The translations under genes and the position numbers were made by a program. DNA of 64,000 bases from Aquanectria penicillioides. Taxonomy: Eukaryota > Ascomycota > Sordariomycetes > Hypocreales > Nectriaceae. This document shows positions 37,833 through 49,560 of this stretch, piece after piece; position 1 is the first letter of the stretch, and every line of letters begins with the position of its first letter. Location of the stretch: positions 4,154,001 through 4,218,000 of the forward strand of contig PYIU01000002.1 of the NCBI GenBank assembly GCA_003415625.1, written 5' to 3'. The notes under the pieces are model-generated. The model did not search any database, had not been told where the DNA came from, and saw nothing but the letters and a program-made list of their open reading frames with translations.

Positions 37833-37957
37833 TGCGCTTTCTCCGAGCCGGACAGCTCGTCGGACCCTCCCCTCCTTGACCTCTCGGGATAGATCCGACT
37901 TACTTGGATCTAGTAGAGACCTCCCAACCAGCAGGGCATGACACACTTCGCGGCAGT

Positions 37958-37985
37958 GGATCGCTTGGATCGCTTGGATCGCTTG
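37958..37985. repeat. GGATCGCTT tandem repeat
   Basis: Three copies of a 9-nt unit, intergenic. Confidence 0.85.
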
Positions 37986-40266
37986 ACCCGCCTTTCCCAT
38001 TGCTTCATATTTTTCTCTATCCGTTCTCGTTTCCCATCCATCCACCATCGCAGGGCACAAATACGCATCAAGATGTCATCAGTATCCTTTGCATGGCAAT
38101 TCGCTCAATGTATGAGTAGGAGTGGGGGGGCGAGATGGGACCTGAATTCATCTAACCGTCCCCGTCTCTTTCCCAAAAAAGAGAAGGGAAAAGGGCATCC
38201 TTCGCATGGATATTGCGCCCGCCAAGTGGGCACATCCGAGGAAGGGACTCGTCCGTGACTTTGACACGAATCTTGTCCGAGAGTCTAGTGATGGACCCAG
38301 AACATGGGTGTTGAGATGGGGAGAGGTGGATATACGACGGGGCAAGTGTGCGTGGATTGTGGATGTGCCATGTTCCGTTCCACGTCCATATTTGTGAAGC
38401 CCCCATGTCACTGAACTAAATTACCTTTTACCATGACTGCACGCACTGGCACTGTAATATATTGCCGAACTCATTCATCTGCCTCCGCTTCAAGATGAGT
38501 TGACTTTTTTTTTTCCAAGTCCAAGCACTTTTCTCGTTGTATGATGACTACCAGATCGCGCGGCAGTTTTCAAAACATGCCCAACATAAAACGAACTTGG
38601 CGGGTTAACGGAGAGGGGCAGTTGAAGAAAAATAGCTTGAAGAAAAATAGCCTGGAGACCTACTGTAGACCCTCAAAACCCAGCCAAGGCCCAGACCATC
38701 AAACCCAGCCCATCCATGCTCATCCGTCCTTGCCCGGCGTCCATCGCCGCTTGGTTTTGTCCCGAGAAAATTTCGACGCCGTCTCCTTTGGCTCCGTCAG
38801 GAAAGGCTTGGCTGCAAGGCGTGCCAGGCACCGCCTAGCAAGATTTCAGCCACCGTATCCCGAGGTGAGGCCAACCACACACCTCCAACAACGTTCGGTA
38901 GCAAATGGGCAGTTGTCGAACCGCGCTATAAGACGATACCCCGACAAATTGCCGTTTTCGTTTTCTTTCCGTCGACCAACTACAAATTAGCCAAGACAGA
39001 GAGAGGGAGAAAAAATCGCTCCCGAAACTAGGTAGTTGTGCTGGTTCATGCCATCGTACACCCCTACAGGCAGGTAGGTACATCCATCGACACCCAAGCG
39101 AAGGATTTCAAGCCAACCCGATGAGCCAGATCGGGCTTCTGCCGTGGCCGCTCCCAAGCTCACTCCCACACCAAGCTAATAAACGACCAAAGGCTAGATG
39201 GGTTCGATAATGTGTATTCGTACCTAGCCAACTATCCCAAACTACCAATCAGGGACCAAATGTTTTTCAATTGCGTAGTCTGGTGATGCCCTCCCATTTC
39301 GAGCCCACAGTCCTCGCCCTCGCCGACGGAGAGAATAAATGGCTCTCATTCATTACACGTAAAGACATGCCATGTTCTCTCCACAACCCTGCGCATATTC
39401 GCAAATCCCCTCGTACCCCAGGCGCTGGAAACGGCAACAACCCCAAAACCCTCACCGAAGCGCCACGCTTCCCCCACGCTGATGGCTGCGTCTCCAGCCT
39501 CGGCCCCGAAAAAAAAATGAGCCAAGAATAACCGTCCGACCGATCCGCCCACATAAGCAAAGACGAAAAAAACAGGAACGAAGGGAAGGATCTCCATCAC
39601 GACACACGACACCATGATTGCACCCATGGTCTGATGTGAGTGACTAGTGTTTGCTCATCATCTCCTCCTGTGCTCCCTGGTGTCTTCAGGAACCTTTGGG
39701 CTCGTTTTTACCCCCTCATCCCTCTTCTGTGATTTTTTCCAAGTGATCATGTATTAATTTGTTTTGTTTTGTGTTGACTTTTCGTCCGGCCTTGACACTA
39801 ACACCAAAACCAATCACTCTCTACGCCATCCCATCTCATCTTCTGCATCTTTGCTCGAGGCGAGGCGAGGTGAGAACGAGACGGAAAACAACCAAGCGTG
39901 ATGCTTGGCATTCATTTCTCCTCCAACCTAAGCCGGGCTTTTGACTCAACCATACATTACGGGCGTATTTCCCTTCTTTCCCATCATCCACTCCTGAGAC
40001 CATCACGTCCGGGGCCCAGTCCCCGACGTCCCCGTCGTCGGGTCGTCGACAAAAGAAGCTGTAGTGTAGTAGGGCCTCTCTCAATAGTCTTTCTTTTGTT
40101 TTTCTGGTCCCCTCCCTTCACCCCATATCCAGAGTCAGTGATCGGATGATTATCTTGACGGCCCAATACGAGTCCCGCTTTCAAGCCGGGGCGGGGAGGG
40201 GGAGGAGGGGAAAGGCAAGCGAAGGGAAATAGGAAGCTAGCAAATAGCCAGCCAGGGTTGGAGACC

Positions 40267-40289
40267 AAAAAAAAAAAAAAAAAAAAAAA
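40267..40289 (+). repeat. Poly-A tract
   Basis: Uninterrupted run of 23 A, the longest mononucleotide run in the window. Confidence 0.9.
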
Positions 40290-41560
40290 GAGTGACAGAC
40301 AAGGCTAGACAGGTACAGAAAACGTATCCAGTACGTAACCAACCGGCCTTTTGCATGCCTGCGGGAAGCTTAAAGGCGCCTATGTCACCGGTGTCTCGGT
40401 CGCCAAGCCATGCTCGAGTATCGAACGACGCAGGCGGACGCTCGGAAATGGACACTGGCTGTGGCCAAAGGTTCGGCCCGTGACCCGACGAAACCTTGAC
40501 CATTGTTCGCCTGCATAATCGTAGTTGAGCCTCACTAGGACGTCTTTGCCACCAGAAACACTCTCCCCTGGGCCTCAGACGTCTACTCCGTGGATTATGT
40601 CACCTATCATCATTTTCTTCTTTTTTTTTTTTCCTTTCGTTCATCACCAAGAAGCCGTTTTGTTTTCAGCACGTATTCACCATTTAGCCAGTTCATGTCA
40701 CATCATGTGCTTCAGTTTGCCACTATTGCAAAAAGCCACAATCCTTCCAGTCACACAACAGTCCAAAAGGATCCAGTCGCCACATGATTTTACATCGTTT
40801 TATTGAAGTTTGGGTTTGAGGCCCCTGCTTCAGCTGCTCCTGCTACTACTGCTACTACAACTACTCCTAGCATAGCACCACTACTACTCCCCCTTCTCTC
40901 CACCATTCAACCACCACACAGCACCAATACATACAAAGTTTGTTTGATTGCCACCGCTCAACCTCGGCCAGCAACCACGTCCCCTTGTCGTTGCTCACCT
41001 ACCACACCACCCTGTGTTTTTTTTGTGCTCCTCCTACTCCCATCCTCCACCGTGCTTTTTCAGCCAATTACATGCAACAGGAGATGGTGGTATCATAAGA
41101 ACGCAACGTTTGATCGAGAAAATGACCAGTCCCGGGTCGGAGTCTAGAATGTACAGCAAAAAGAAGGACGTAGGAAATGAGAAACGAATATGAGACAGAT
41201 TAGGTCGAGACTGAGAGACGTCGACGCCGAGTCATGCGTTGGTTTTATCGAGAAAAAAAGAAAAGGAAATGAACGCGATATCACCGCCAGGGCCATCGAG
41301 TGCCAAGGAGGGAGCGCGAGAGACTGCGCATCTGTATGTGCGCGTAGAGATGTGAAAAGAGTGTGTGAGTGAACTGCTAGTGAGGATGGTGTCAAACCAG
41401 TCTGCGCAAGGCAGTTGGGTTCTTTGCAGCTTCACCAAGTCCAAAGCGGAAGCGAATGATGTTACCAGGAACACCACGGGTATATTGGTGGCTCATCAGA
41501 AAAGATTTGGGGGACGTGACTTGGGTATCGTAATTATTCGTCGAGGTAGCAGTTGCTGTT

Positions 41561-43803
41561 CTACACTCGCCTGTCACCCAGATTTAGCCAGCTCATATCT
41601 GATGATGTCGACGCCATGGCGAGCTGAGGCTGGTTGCTCACGCCCGTCGGCGGGACTGGAGGAGGGTTTATGCTCGGGGAGAGCGGCGTGCCAAAGTACA
41701 TGCTGGGGTTGTAGACACTGCTAGGCGCCCGGTCGGCACCCCACGTCTTTCCAGCTTGGTTTGACGAGTCCCATTGGTCGTTGATGCTCTCGGGAATGCC
41801 GCTCGAGTAGCCCGACGACGTCGTCTTTGTAGAATGCCGCTCGATCTTGCCGGACATTCCCTCCTTGAAGGGGACTCCACTGTACTGCTCTACAACTGGG
41901 CTACCTGAGTTAACCCGGTTGAATCCAGGACGGAAGTCAAAGTTCAGCGGTGGCACAGTCGCCGAGTCCTGGGTGACTCGGGGGTTGCGTTGCTGAGTTG
42001 ACGAAGAGTAGTGAGAGCTTCGGTCGTCTTCGGCGACAGTGGCTCTCTTTGGGGGTCCACCAAAACCGAGGATCTGCAGTGCGCTGCCGCCGGACCAGTA
42101 TCGGTTCCAGCCAGAGCTCCTGCGCAGCCCATCCTCAGTCTCCACAGGTCGCTGCCTAGGTCTAGGCTCAGCAACGTTGGGATCAAAGGCAACGCCTCGG
42201 GGCTCCTGGGATTCCATGGCGGGATGTTGCATTGTTTGCAAGATGGGCTTGCTAATAGTAGCCTTCAGCTGCTTGTGCAAAGAGCTGACGGAGCTTCGGG
42301 TGGAGTCCTTGCTGGGCTTTCTAGCCAAGCCGGTCTTTGGCTTGCCGGCGCGGCCCATCAAGATGGCCATAGAGGAGTAAGATTCCTGAGACATCGTGGG
42401 ATTATGGCCAAGAAGGTGACCTGGCGCAGATGAGGGTGGAGGGGCGTTGTAGAAGACCATGGGGCCTTCTCATCTGAGGAGAGGCTCCGGTTATGAGTGA
42501 TCTGGTCCTGGGGCTGTTTGCCCTTTCTTCTACGTCGGAGAAGCAGCAAGAGCACAAGCAAAAGGGCAAGGAATCCACAAATTGACCCAAGAGTGACTCC
42601 CAAAACGGCATTCGAGCTCAAGCCAGAGTGGCTGCTGCTACTACCAGCGGCAGCAGCAGCACCAGTCGAAGTAGCGGAGGCGCTGGCTTCGGAGAGTGTC
42701 AGAGAGCCGGTTGAGGTGGCCGTGGATGAGATGGTAGATGTTGTGAAAGTGGATGTCTCAGACAATTGAGTCTTAGTAGAGGTTGAGGTAGAGGTTTTCG
42801 TCTGAGAAGAAGCAGTGGTTGTCGTCTCCGAGAGAAGCTTTTGCTCTTGAACGGAGAAAACATCGGAGGTGTCAACCCACGAGTTATCGGTCGCATCGAA
42901 CATGACCAGGGGAACCTCCGAGTTGCCGCCAGAGAAGACGACAGTTCCATCGGAGCTTTGGGCAATAGCGAAGTTGGAACGGGAAATCTTGGGGGCGAGG
43001 GTAGAGTTGTATGTAGGCCAGTTGCTTGCCGTAAGAGCACGCTTGCTAATAGCAGCGGAGTTGGAGACGGCCGCTCCAGAAGACTGCTGGACGAGAAATC
43101 TGCGAACGGTGTTGGGCGAGGTAGAGAGATCAAATGTGTAGAGACTCTTCGAGTTGTCGTCTCCGTTCATAACGACGGCCTGCATAGAGGTAGTCAGGCC
43201 TTCAGCAAGAGTGGTGCCAGATTCTCTCCAGCCACTGGTAGGGTTGAACAAGGCGACCGCGGTGTTCGAGGTATCGCCGCCAACCAGGCACACTTCCGAG
43301 GTGGACCACTGGAGAAGAATGGGTTTGACGCCAGGGTGAGAGCTGGGTCCAAAGGAGTCGACGCCGTAGGGCTCGGATGCTTTGATGGTCCAGGTGTCAG
43401 CGGATGCAACTGCAGAACCAGTGGTGCTGCCAGCGTAGACCAGAATCTTGTCGACAGCCGGGATGTAGACGGCACCGTGGTACTGGCGGTTCTGGGTAAT
43501 GGGGTTTGTCAAGTTAATAGTAGTCCACTTGCCGGTCGAGAAGGTGTACTTCTGCAGCCCCGTGTAAGTCGCCGAACCACCTGTTCCACCAACAACCCAA
43601 AGTCCAGCGGTGGAGGCATCACCGGTGTTGGCCCCAACACAAACGGCCCCGGAGACGGCCTCCCCCATGGTCAACTTCTGCCATTCTGCGCCGGCACCCA
43701 AATACAAGGACAAAAATCCAGAGGGCGAGTAAGAGTAAAGGGTGTTTTCGTAAATAACGGAACAAGAGCCGTCCAGCGACGTCGGTGGTTTAGGTAAACC
43801 CAT
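41561..43803 (-). CDS. Kelch propeller single-pass membrane protein, frame broken once
   Basis: About 747 aa if one missing base is allowed; single exon. Residues 1-330 form a kelch-like beta-propeller (LWVVGGTGG, ILVYAGSTTGS, VVFSGGNSEVP repeats). A Ser/Thr-rich stalk (about 340-400), likely O-glycosylated, follows. Then comes one membrane helix (LGVTLGSICGFLALLLVLLLL, near 405-425) with a basic stop RRRRKGK, and a 320-residue Ser/Pro-rich tail, probably cytoplasmic. The frame breaks at the G4 run at 42461-42464: after SSDEKAP one frame dies while the other goes on as MVFYNAPPPSSAPG. One more base joins them. ATG 43803 (MGLPKPPTSLDG) is the only Met that fits; the upstream frame has no ATG. 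No signal peptide is visible, which is odd for an outside-facing propeller. Such fungal proteins are, to my memory, often mislabelled as splicing factors. Role unknown, perhaps surface sensing. Confidence 0.8.
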
Positions 43804-46800
43804 TTCGATAGAATTTCCTAAAATAACCAAAGACGACCTCGAGACCAATCAGGCTGCTTACGATTGCATGGCGTAAAAAGATAATTCCGAGAATCGAGTA
43901 AGTTATCGTCGCGGATGACTGTGAGTGGTACGGCCACAGGCCTGTAGTGATGGGTGTCGTCGGAAGTTGAGAATCGAGAATCGAGATCCGAAGAGGTGAA
44001 ATGACTGTCGAAAAACGTGGTTGAGACGCAGGGAGTCGGTCGAAAAGAATGTGGTCTTTCAGGCGCAAGAACCAAGAAAAAAGAGCGGACGGAACAGCTA
44101 TTCAAGGATAGCTGTTGGTTGGGAGCTGAAAGGCTGGCCGTGCAGCGAGGAGGCAGCTAGCGTCGAAAGGATAGAGGGTTCGCTGGATGGAACTCGGGGG
44201 AAAGAGAGGGATTCGGATAGTTCTCGAAGCTCGACACCGCAGGTGTGAGAGTGAAGGAAACAACTACGGAAACAACGGGGAGATCGAGTCGGGGTGTGTG
44301 TCTCTCTTGTGTGTAACGCTCGAAGTCGCGGGATGTTGCTAAGGTCGAGGCGTGTGAGTCGGTCGAGTGTTTCGCGTGTGCCCCTGGGCAGACGAGTGGA
44401 ATGAAGCGTGGGAAGCGGGTCGCAAAGGCGAGATGGAAAAGGAGGGAATTCAGACAAGGACAACCGGTCGTCGCTCTCGCTCTCGTGCCAGACGGAAGTT
44501 GCGAGGTCTGGAATGACAGTGACGTGAAGAAACGCGAAAGTAGCAAACAGGAAGAGCTGGGAGGAGAGCGGGAGAGAAAGGCTTGAGAGACATGGACGGG
44601 GAGCGAGTGGCAGAGGTGAGACAAGCGGACCAGCATCCCAGCGGCAGCGGTAGCAGTAGCCCATGTCCTCCACGCCCATGCCTACAGCGGTAGTGTGCTA
44701 TACCCCCCCCATGTCCACTAAGACTCCTGGTCCCCATTTGCCCCATGCTCTCTTGGCCGGCCCCATGCCCAAGCCTCAGCAGAGAGCGAGACAAGCCCGG
44801 GTTAGGATGGGCGCAAGGGGGGGCAGCCAGTAGGCAAGCGGCATCGCACCGCTCAGACAGGGGACTCGAAAAGGGAACTATGTATGGACATGGCGGATGC
44901 ATAGCGCCTTCACGCCGTTAGCAGGAGAGCTAAGCTCCCAGGTCCCCTCGCCCTCTGGCTCATTACGGACCATCGTTCTGCGCTTGGTTCGAGCACTGAA
45001 CGGCAGTCAGCCATCGGTAAGCCATCAGTGACAAGCGCATGAGATACGGGAAACGTGCTCTATACGGACCGGGGAGCGCAGACACGACGGGACGGGGGGC
45101 CTACGATGGGCCTACGATGGGGGCCCACGGATCAGATACGAAGCCGATTGCGTTTCCCCTCTGGATCCATCTCCTCACCAGTCTCCCCATTCTCGTAAAG
45201 CGTCGCAGCATGCCCTCCTGCTTTCTTTTTGTCTCTTGAAGACGTGGGGCATCCCGAAAAAAAGAGGTTGGCGCCCCTCGAGACATCATCGTCTTCGAGA
45301 AGATGTGTGCCCAATGTCCGTCCACCACCCACCACTCCACCACCGCCACCACCACCACCACCATAATGCACACCACCCGTTGCACACCATCACATCAGCC
45401 CTCAGGGGCACCGTTCCGTCCATTGGCCAATCACGCCGCCCAACAAACGTTCCATGACGCCGGGGGGGCCGGGGGGACCCAGGCTACCTCTGCTGCCTGC
45501 CGATTGGTGGCATCGGGCTGAACAAAGTCATCGTCTTTGGGTTCTTTGAGCTCCTGGGACTCCTTCAGTGACTTCTTCTAGGCATTTCACCACCTACCTA
45601 CTGCGGGAACGCTTCAGGGGACGACCGCTCTGGGGACGCTGTACTATGTAGGGGATTCCCTCAGGGGATGCGCGCGCGCGGGCCTACGACCGCGGATCCC
45701 TGGAAGGGTAATATAGATGGGCTATACTATGTGTTCGCCGTCGATCCAACTTTTATGCATCCCGCTACCGTCGCACTCCGCATTTCCTCGACACAGCAAC
45801 TCGTCTTTCCCGTACCTACCTATATTCCGGTTTGGGTTACATCCAGACTTGCCAAGTGTGTCCAAACGAAAGAAGAATGAATAAATACAACATCGCTGAG
45901 ACTCATTGTAGCGCTCGCGTGCACACTCAACGGACGCACACACGTACGCACGGGGCTCAGACCCGGAGCTACTCGCGATAGTCTACCATAGCACGCGGCA
46001 AGCACAAGGAATGTGGAGGGTCATCTCCCCCGATGATCAAGACGTGCACTGCCCCAGGTCGATGCAGATAAGGCTCGTCGCGTCATCCGTGTTCATTGCT
46101 CTCTTGGCCAAGAGGGAAGTGCGCGGTCATTTGCGAAATTCCCCATACCATGGCGCCCATCATCCTTCTGGAATCGCCGACCCAACGGCCGACCCATGGG
46201 GACGAGAACATGGTCGGCACATCCCACTGGTACGCAGTAGCATACCCGCCCACGCGCGACCTGGGGCCACCAGCTCATTGTTCAGACGAAGTACGGGTAG
46301 CTAGCCATACCGTTTTCCTTCTTCTTTCCCAATCTAGAGGCAGAGGCGCTCAAAATGTAACACAATGAGGCTTGTCCACGTAACCCACCCACATGTCGGC
46401 TTCGTCGACCTCTGCTTTTGCTCGGCACTCCAGTTCACTCACTCTCTTACTCTTTGTCTACCTGACACGCCCCATCGCGACGGGATGACACGCACAAGAG
46501 CTTGCCTCTCACGCCGGTCCGTCTGGGGGGCGTGTTTTGAGAGGTGACGGGACGGAAGGACTGTTTGCTGTTTGCAAGTTCCTTGACCCTCCACCAGTCA
46601 GAGGTCACGGCCGAGAGATGCCCGGCGTCCAACGGCTCACCGGCCGAGCGAGATTGGGCACAGGAGTTAGATGAGAGACGAGGGTGACGACGGGCAGCAG
46701 GCGGCCCTTGCTCGCTGACGGTGGGCAAGGCTCGCTTGCAAATATGCTCGACCAAACCGGTCCTAATACTGATGTTGCACCCGCTCGGTTCTAGTGCTCT

Positions 46801-47250
46801 AGTGAGCCCTGAGGAGTAAGTACTGTGGCAGTGTGGGAGCACTGGTGAGTCCTTCAGGAACCCTAGGACGGCAGTCTCTGGTGAGTGATACCCTCAAGGT
46901 GAGGGACCCGTCATGGATTCGTTTCCCAGGGCGCAACGCCGTCGCAGAATCCACCAACCAACACCCCAGCCCGGCTCGTCTGTGAAGGGTCCCTCGGCCG
47001 CTCCACCAAGCCGACTCTCTTGTGAAACGCGCCACGGCGGCCTCCCTTGCAGGCGGCCACCTGAAATCCCTGCCCCCCCTGGGCCCTGTCATTTTTAGCT
47101 CATGTGGGTACATACATACGTACCACTTACACGCTACGTAGCCTGGCCTTTTCTTGTCTGTGTCCGTCGTCACCATCCCCAGCTTTCCTCAGGTTGTGCT
47201 GTGATGCACTGGTGAGCCAGCGCTCGCCTATGGACGACATGCACACACAC

Positions 47251-47301
47251 CATACCTAAGTTATTATGGTACATACATACCTACCTACCAGTACCTTACC
47301 T
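47251..47301. repeat. Cluster of TACC/TACA motifs
   Basis: CATACCTAAG, ACATACATACCTACCTACC and AGTACCTTACC in 50 nt; same dispersed motif family as at 36.2 and 37.2 kb. Confidence 0.65.
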
Positions 47302-48856
47302 GTTCGCGGTGACAAGGGATCGGGTATTGGGGAGAGAGGGGGATCGTTGCAGCGCCTAAGCATGCATTTACTCGATAGCTCGCTGCTGCAAGTCGGATCG
47401 TACGTAGGCATTGAATAACAGAGCAGAAAGGGAGGGTCATCAAGCAGGGCCCCTCAACGATCCTCATCGTCCCATCATCAACAATCGCCCATTGTTTGCT
47501 CGTGTGTGCTACCGACTACGGGTGCCATCCGATGCCATCACCCACGCACGCACTACGTGCCATGTACTCCGTGGATAGTACGTACGAGGTTCAGTATTTT
47601 ACACTGAGCCACGAAGCCACAAGGCCTCACACCATCACCCATCCCAGACGCCGTCTCGGCCCTAAGGCACATCATCCGTTCTATCCTTGGAACTCCATAC
47701 ATGCTGTACGTACTCACTTACATACCGAAGGCGCGGTAGTGATCAGTTCGTGCATCCACATGCCTGCCCGTGTACATGGGCGAGAGGGGACAATGGGCGT
47801 TGTTGGCAGTTAGATGATGGATAATGGAGGACAAAGCAAGCATCGTCATATCCAGGGCGTGAACCAATAATGCCGAAATACAAGTTCTGTCCAATCCATG
47901 ATGCCCAGCGCAGCCCCCCCATAAACCTTTCTGCCAAAGTGCCGCCACCTTTCCCATCCAAGAAGCAAGTTGATCGTTCCACTTTCATCCACTCCCTCGT
48001 CTTTTTCTTCTCCTCCCTCGACTCGGTTTCTTGCCATACGCCTGATGGGGAATGGCAAATGGCGGCACATTTCTCTCAGCCACCCTATACCTAAGACCTT
48101 GACATCATTATTCCGCCCTTGATGCGCCGTCCGCATGGAACTCGACGCTAGAATGTCTCAAGCACCCTTCATCTATCATAAGCCATCTGATCTTTGCCCA
48201 ACACTAACCACCCCCCTCCTTCATCCTCCCCAGATAATTTTAGCTCGTTGGCATCGCTGGCGCCTGACCCTTTCCACATCTCTCGTCGACCGCATGACAT
48301 GAACCGCTCAAGTTGCCGCCGAGGGGTGGAAGAATGCACTGCATTCAAGCGGCGGCCCTGGCGCAGGCCTGCACGTGTCTATTCTGCATGATAATTGAAT
48401 ACATCTGGTTTCTGCACATCATGGCCGGTCAATCTGGCCGCCCAGCCTGGTGGCCGCCTATAATCTAAAGTTTCCTTTTTGTCGTTCCTGGGTTGCCAGT
48501 CGGCCACTGCCGCTGCATCATGCACCCGCCCGCCGCCCGAATGCCACCTCCAGCCAATCTCACCGTGCAGCCAGTGGCAGCCGTTATCACTACCAGTTGT
48601 CTAAGCGCCGGATCCTTACCCTAGACCAGAGCGGTGCAAGACGACTGGTCGTCAGTTGCTCACAGTTCCCAGATGCAATTTTCTGCTCATCTCATCATTG
48701 TAACGAACCAAACGCGCGCGCCTCTGTGTATCATTCAAGAGTCTCCGGCTGTAGTGCCCGATTGGCCGCCTGACATCTCGCAGCTTGCACGCATGACAGT
48801 TGTCACATGCCGCTTGCTCGATCTTTTTTTTTTTTTCCTTTTTTTTTTTTCCCGTC

Positions 48857-48882
48857 TGTGATGTGATGTGATGTGATGTGAT
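48857..48882. repeat. GTGAT tandem repeat
   Basis: Five 5-nt units next to two T/A-rich tracts. Confidence 0.85.
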
Positions 48883-49560
48883 ATGACCCCCAATCGAAAC
48901 AGTGACCACATGCGGCTTCGGCAGTTGTCTACGATACCACCGGCATGAAAAAGGAAGAGTTATTGTTTCCGCAGTTGTTTCCACCTCGTATGAAGATTGA
49001 AACCCCAACATTGCCCAGCAACCACTGCCTCAAGTCTTGCGATGGCCCGATTCCCCCTCCTTGTTTCTTCCCGAGGCATGAATTTAAGTGCTGATCTTGG
49101 CAAACCCGGCGCCTGGGATATTTTGTTTCACTTTAGCACTCAACTCCTCCACCTCGAAACGTGCCGCACCTTTAGTCATGTCACATAATTTCGCCTCAAC
49201 ATCGTAGCTACTCAATTGTGGTGCCATGCATCAATTTGTGTGTTACACCTCAAATCCTATTTTATACAGGCCGTCAACTCTTGTCCCTAGAGACTCATCA
49301 ATTTCCACCGGCTCGGATCATCCCCGTTAGGCCGTCTAATTGTATGCCCGAATCGCCCCCCTGAACTCCGACTTTGACCCAAACAATCGCTTCTCAAACC
49401 ATCCGCCACCCAATGAGTTTTTGTTTTTCCCCCGCCCCCTTGTATGTTATTTCGTGGTGCCCTGGTTTTTCGCGCTAAGATGGCGCTGCTTGGATGATCC
49501 CAAGAGGGCATGGCATTGTGGTCTTGTCTCAAATATCCCAAACAAATCCTCCTTCTTCCA

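Larger units (their letters stand above)
34759..41560. other. 6.8-kb gene-free region
   Basis: No supported gene. The first kilobase, C/T-rich on the minus strand, probably holds the bHLH gene's leader. Further on are minisatellites (35345-35397, 37782-37832, 37958-37985), dense TAGGTACC-type motifs (36221-36260, 37158-37234, 39068-39082) and a 23-nt A run (40267-40289). Small frames throughout lack motifs. Confidence 0.5.
43804..49560. other. 5.8-kb gene-free region
   Basis: No supported gene. 43.8-44.7 kb is pyrimidine-rich on the minus strand, likely the leader of the kelch gene, with a possible 5' UTR intron (GTAAGC..TTTTAG just upstream of the ATG). Beyond are short motif clusters (GTACCTACC near 45815-45826; TACATACCTACC near 47270-47301), CCA repeats near 45340-45362 and a GTGAT repeat (48857-48882). 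No transposon ends or conserved frames were seen. Confidence 0.5.
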
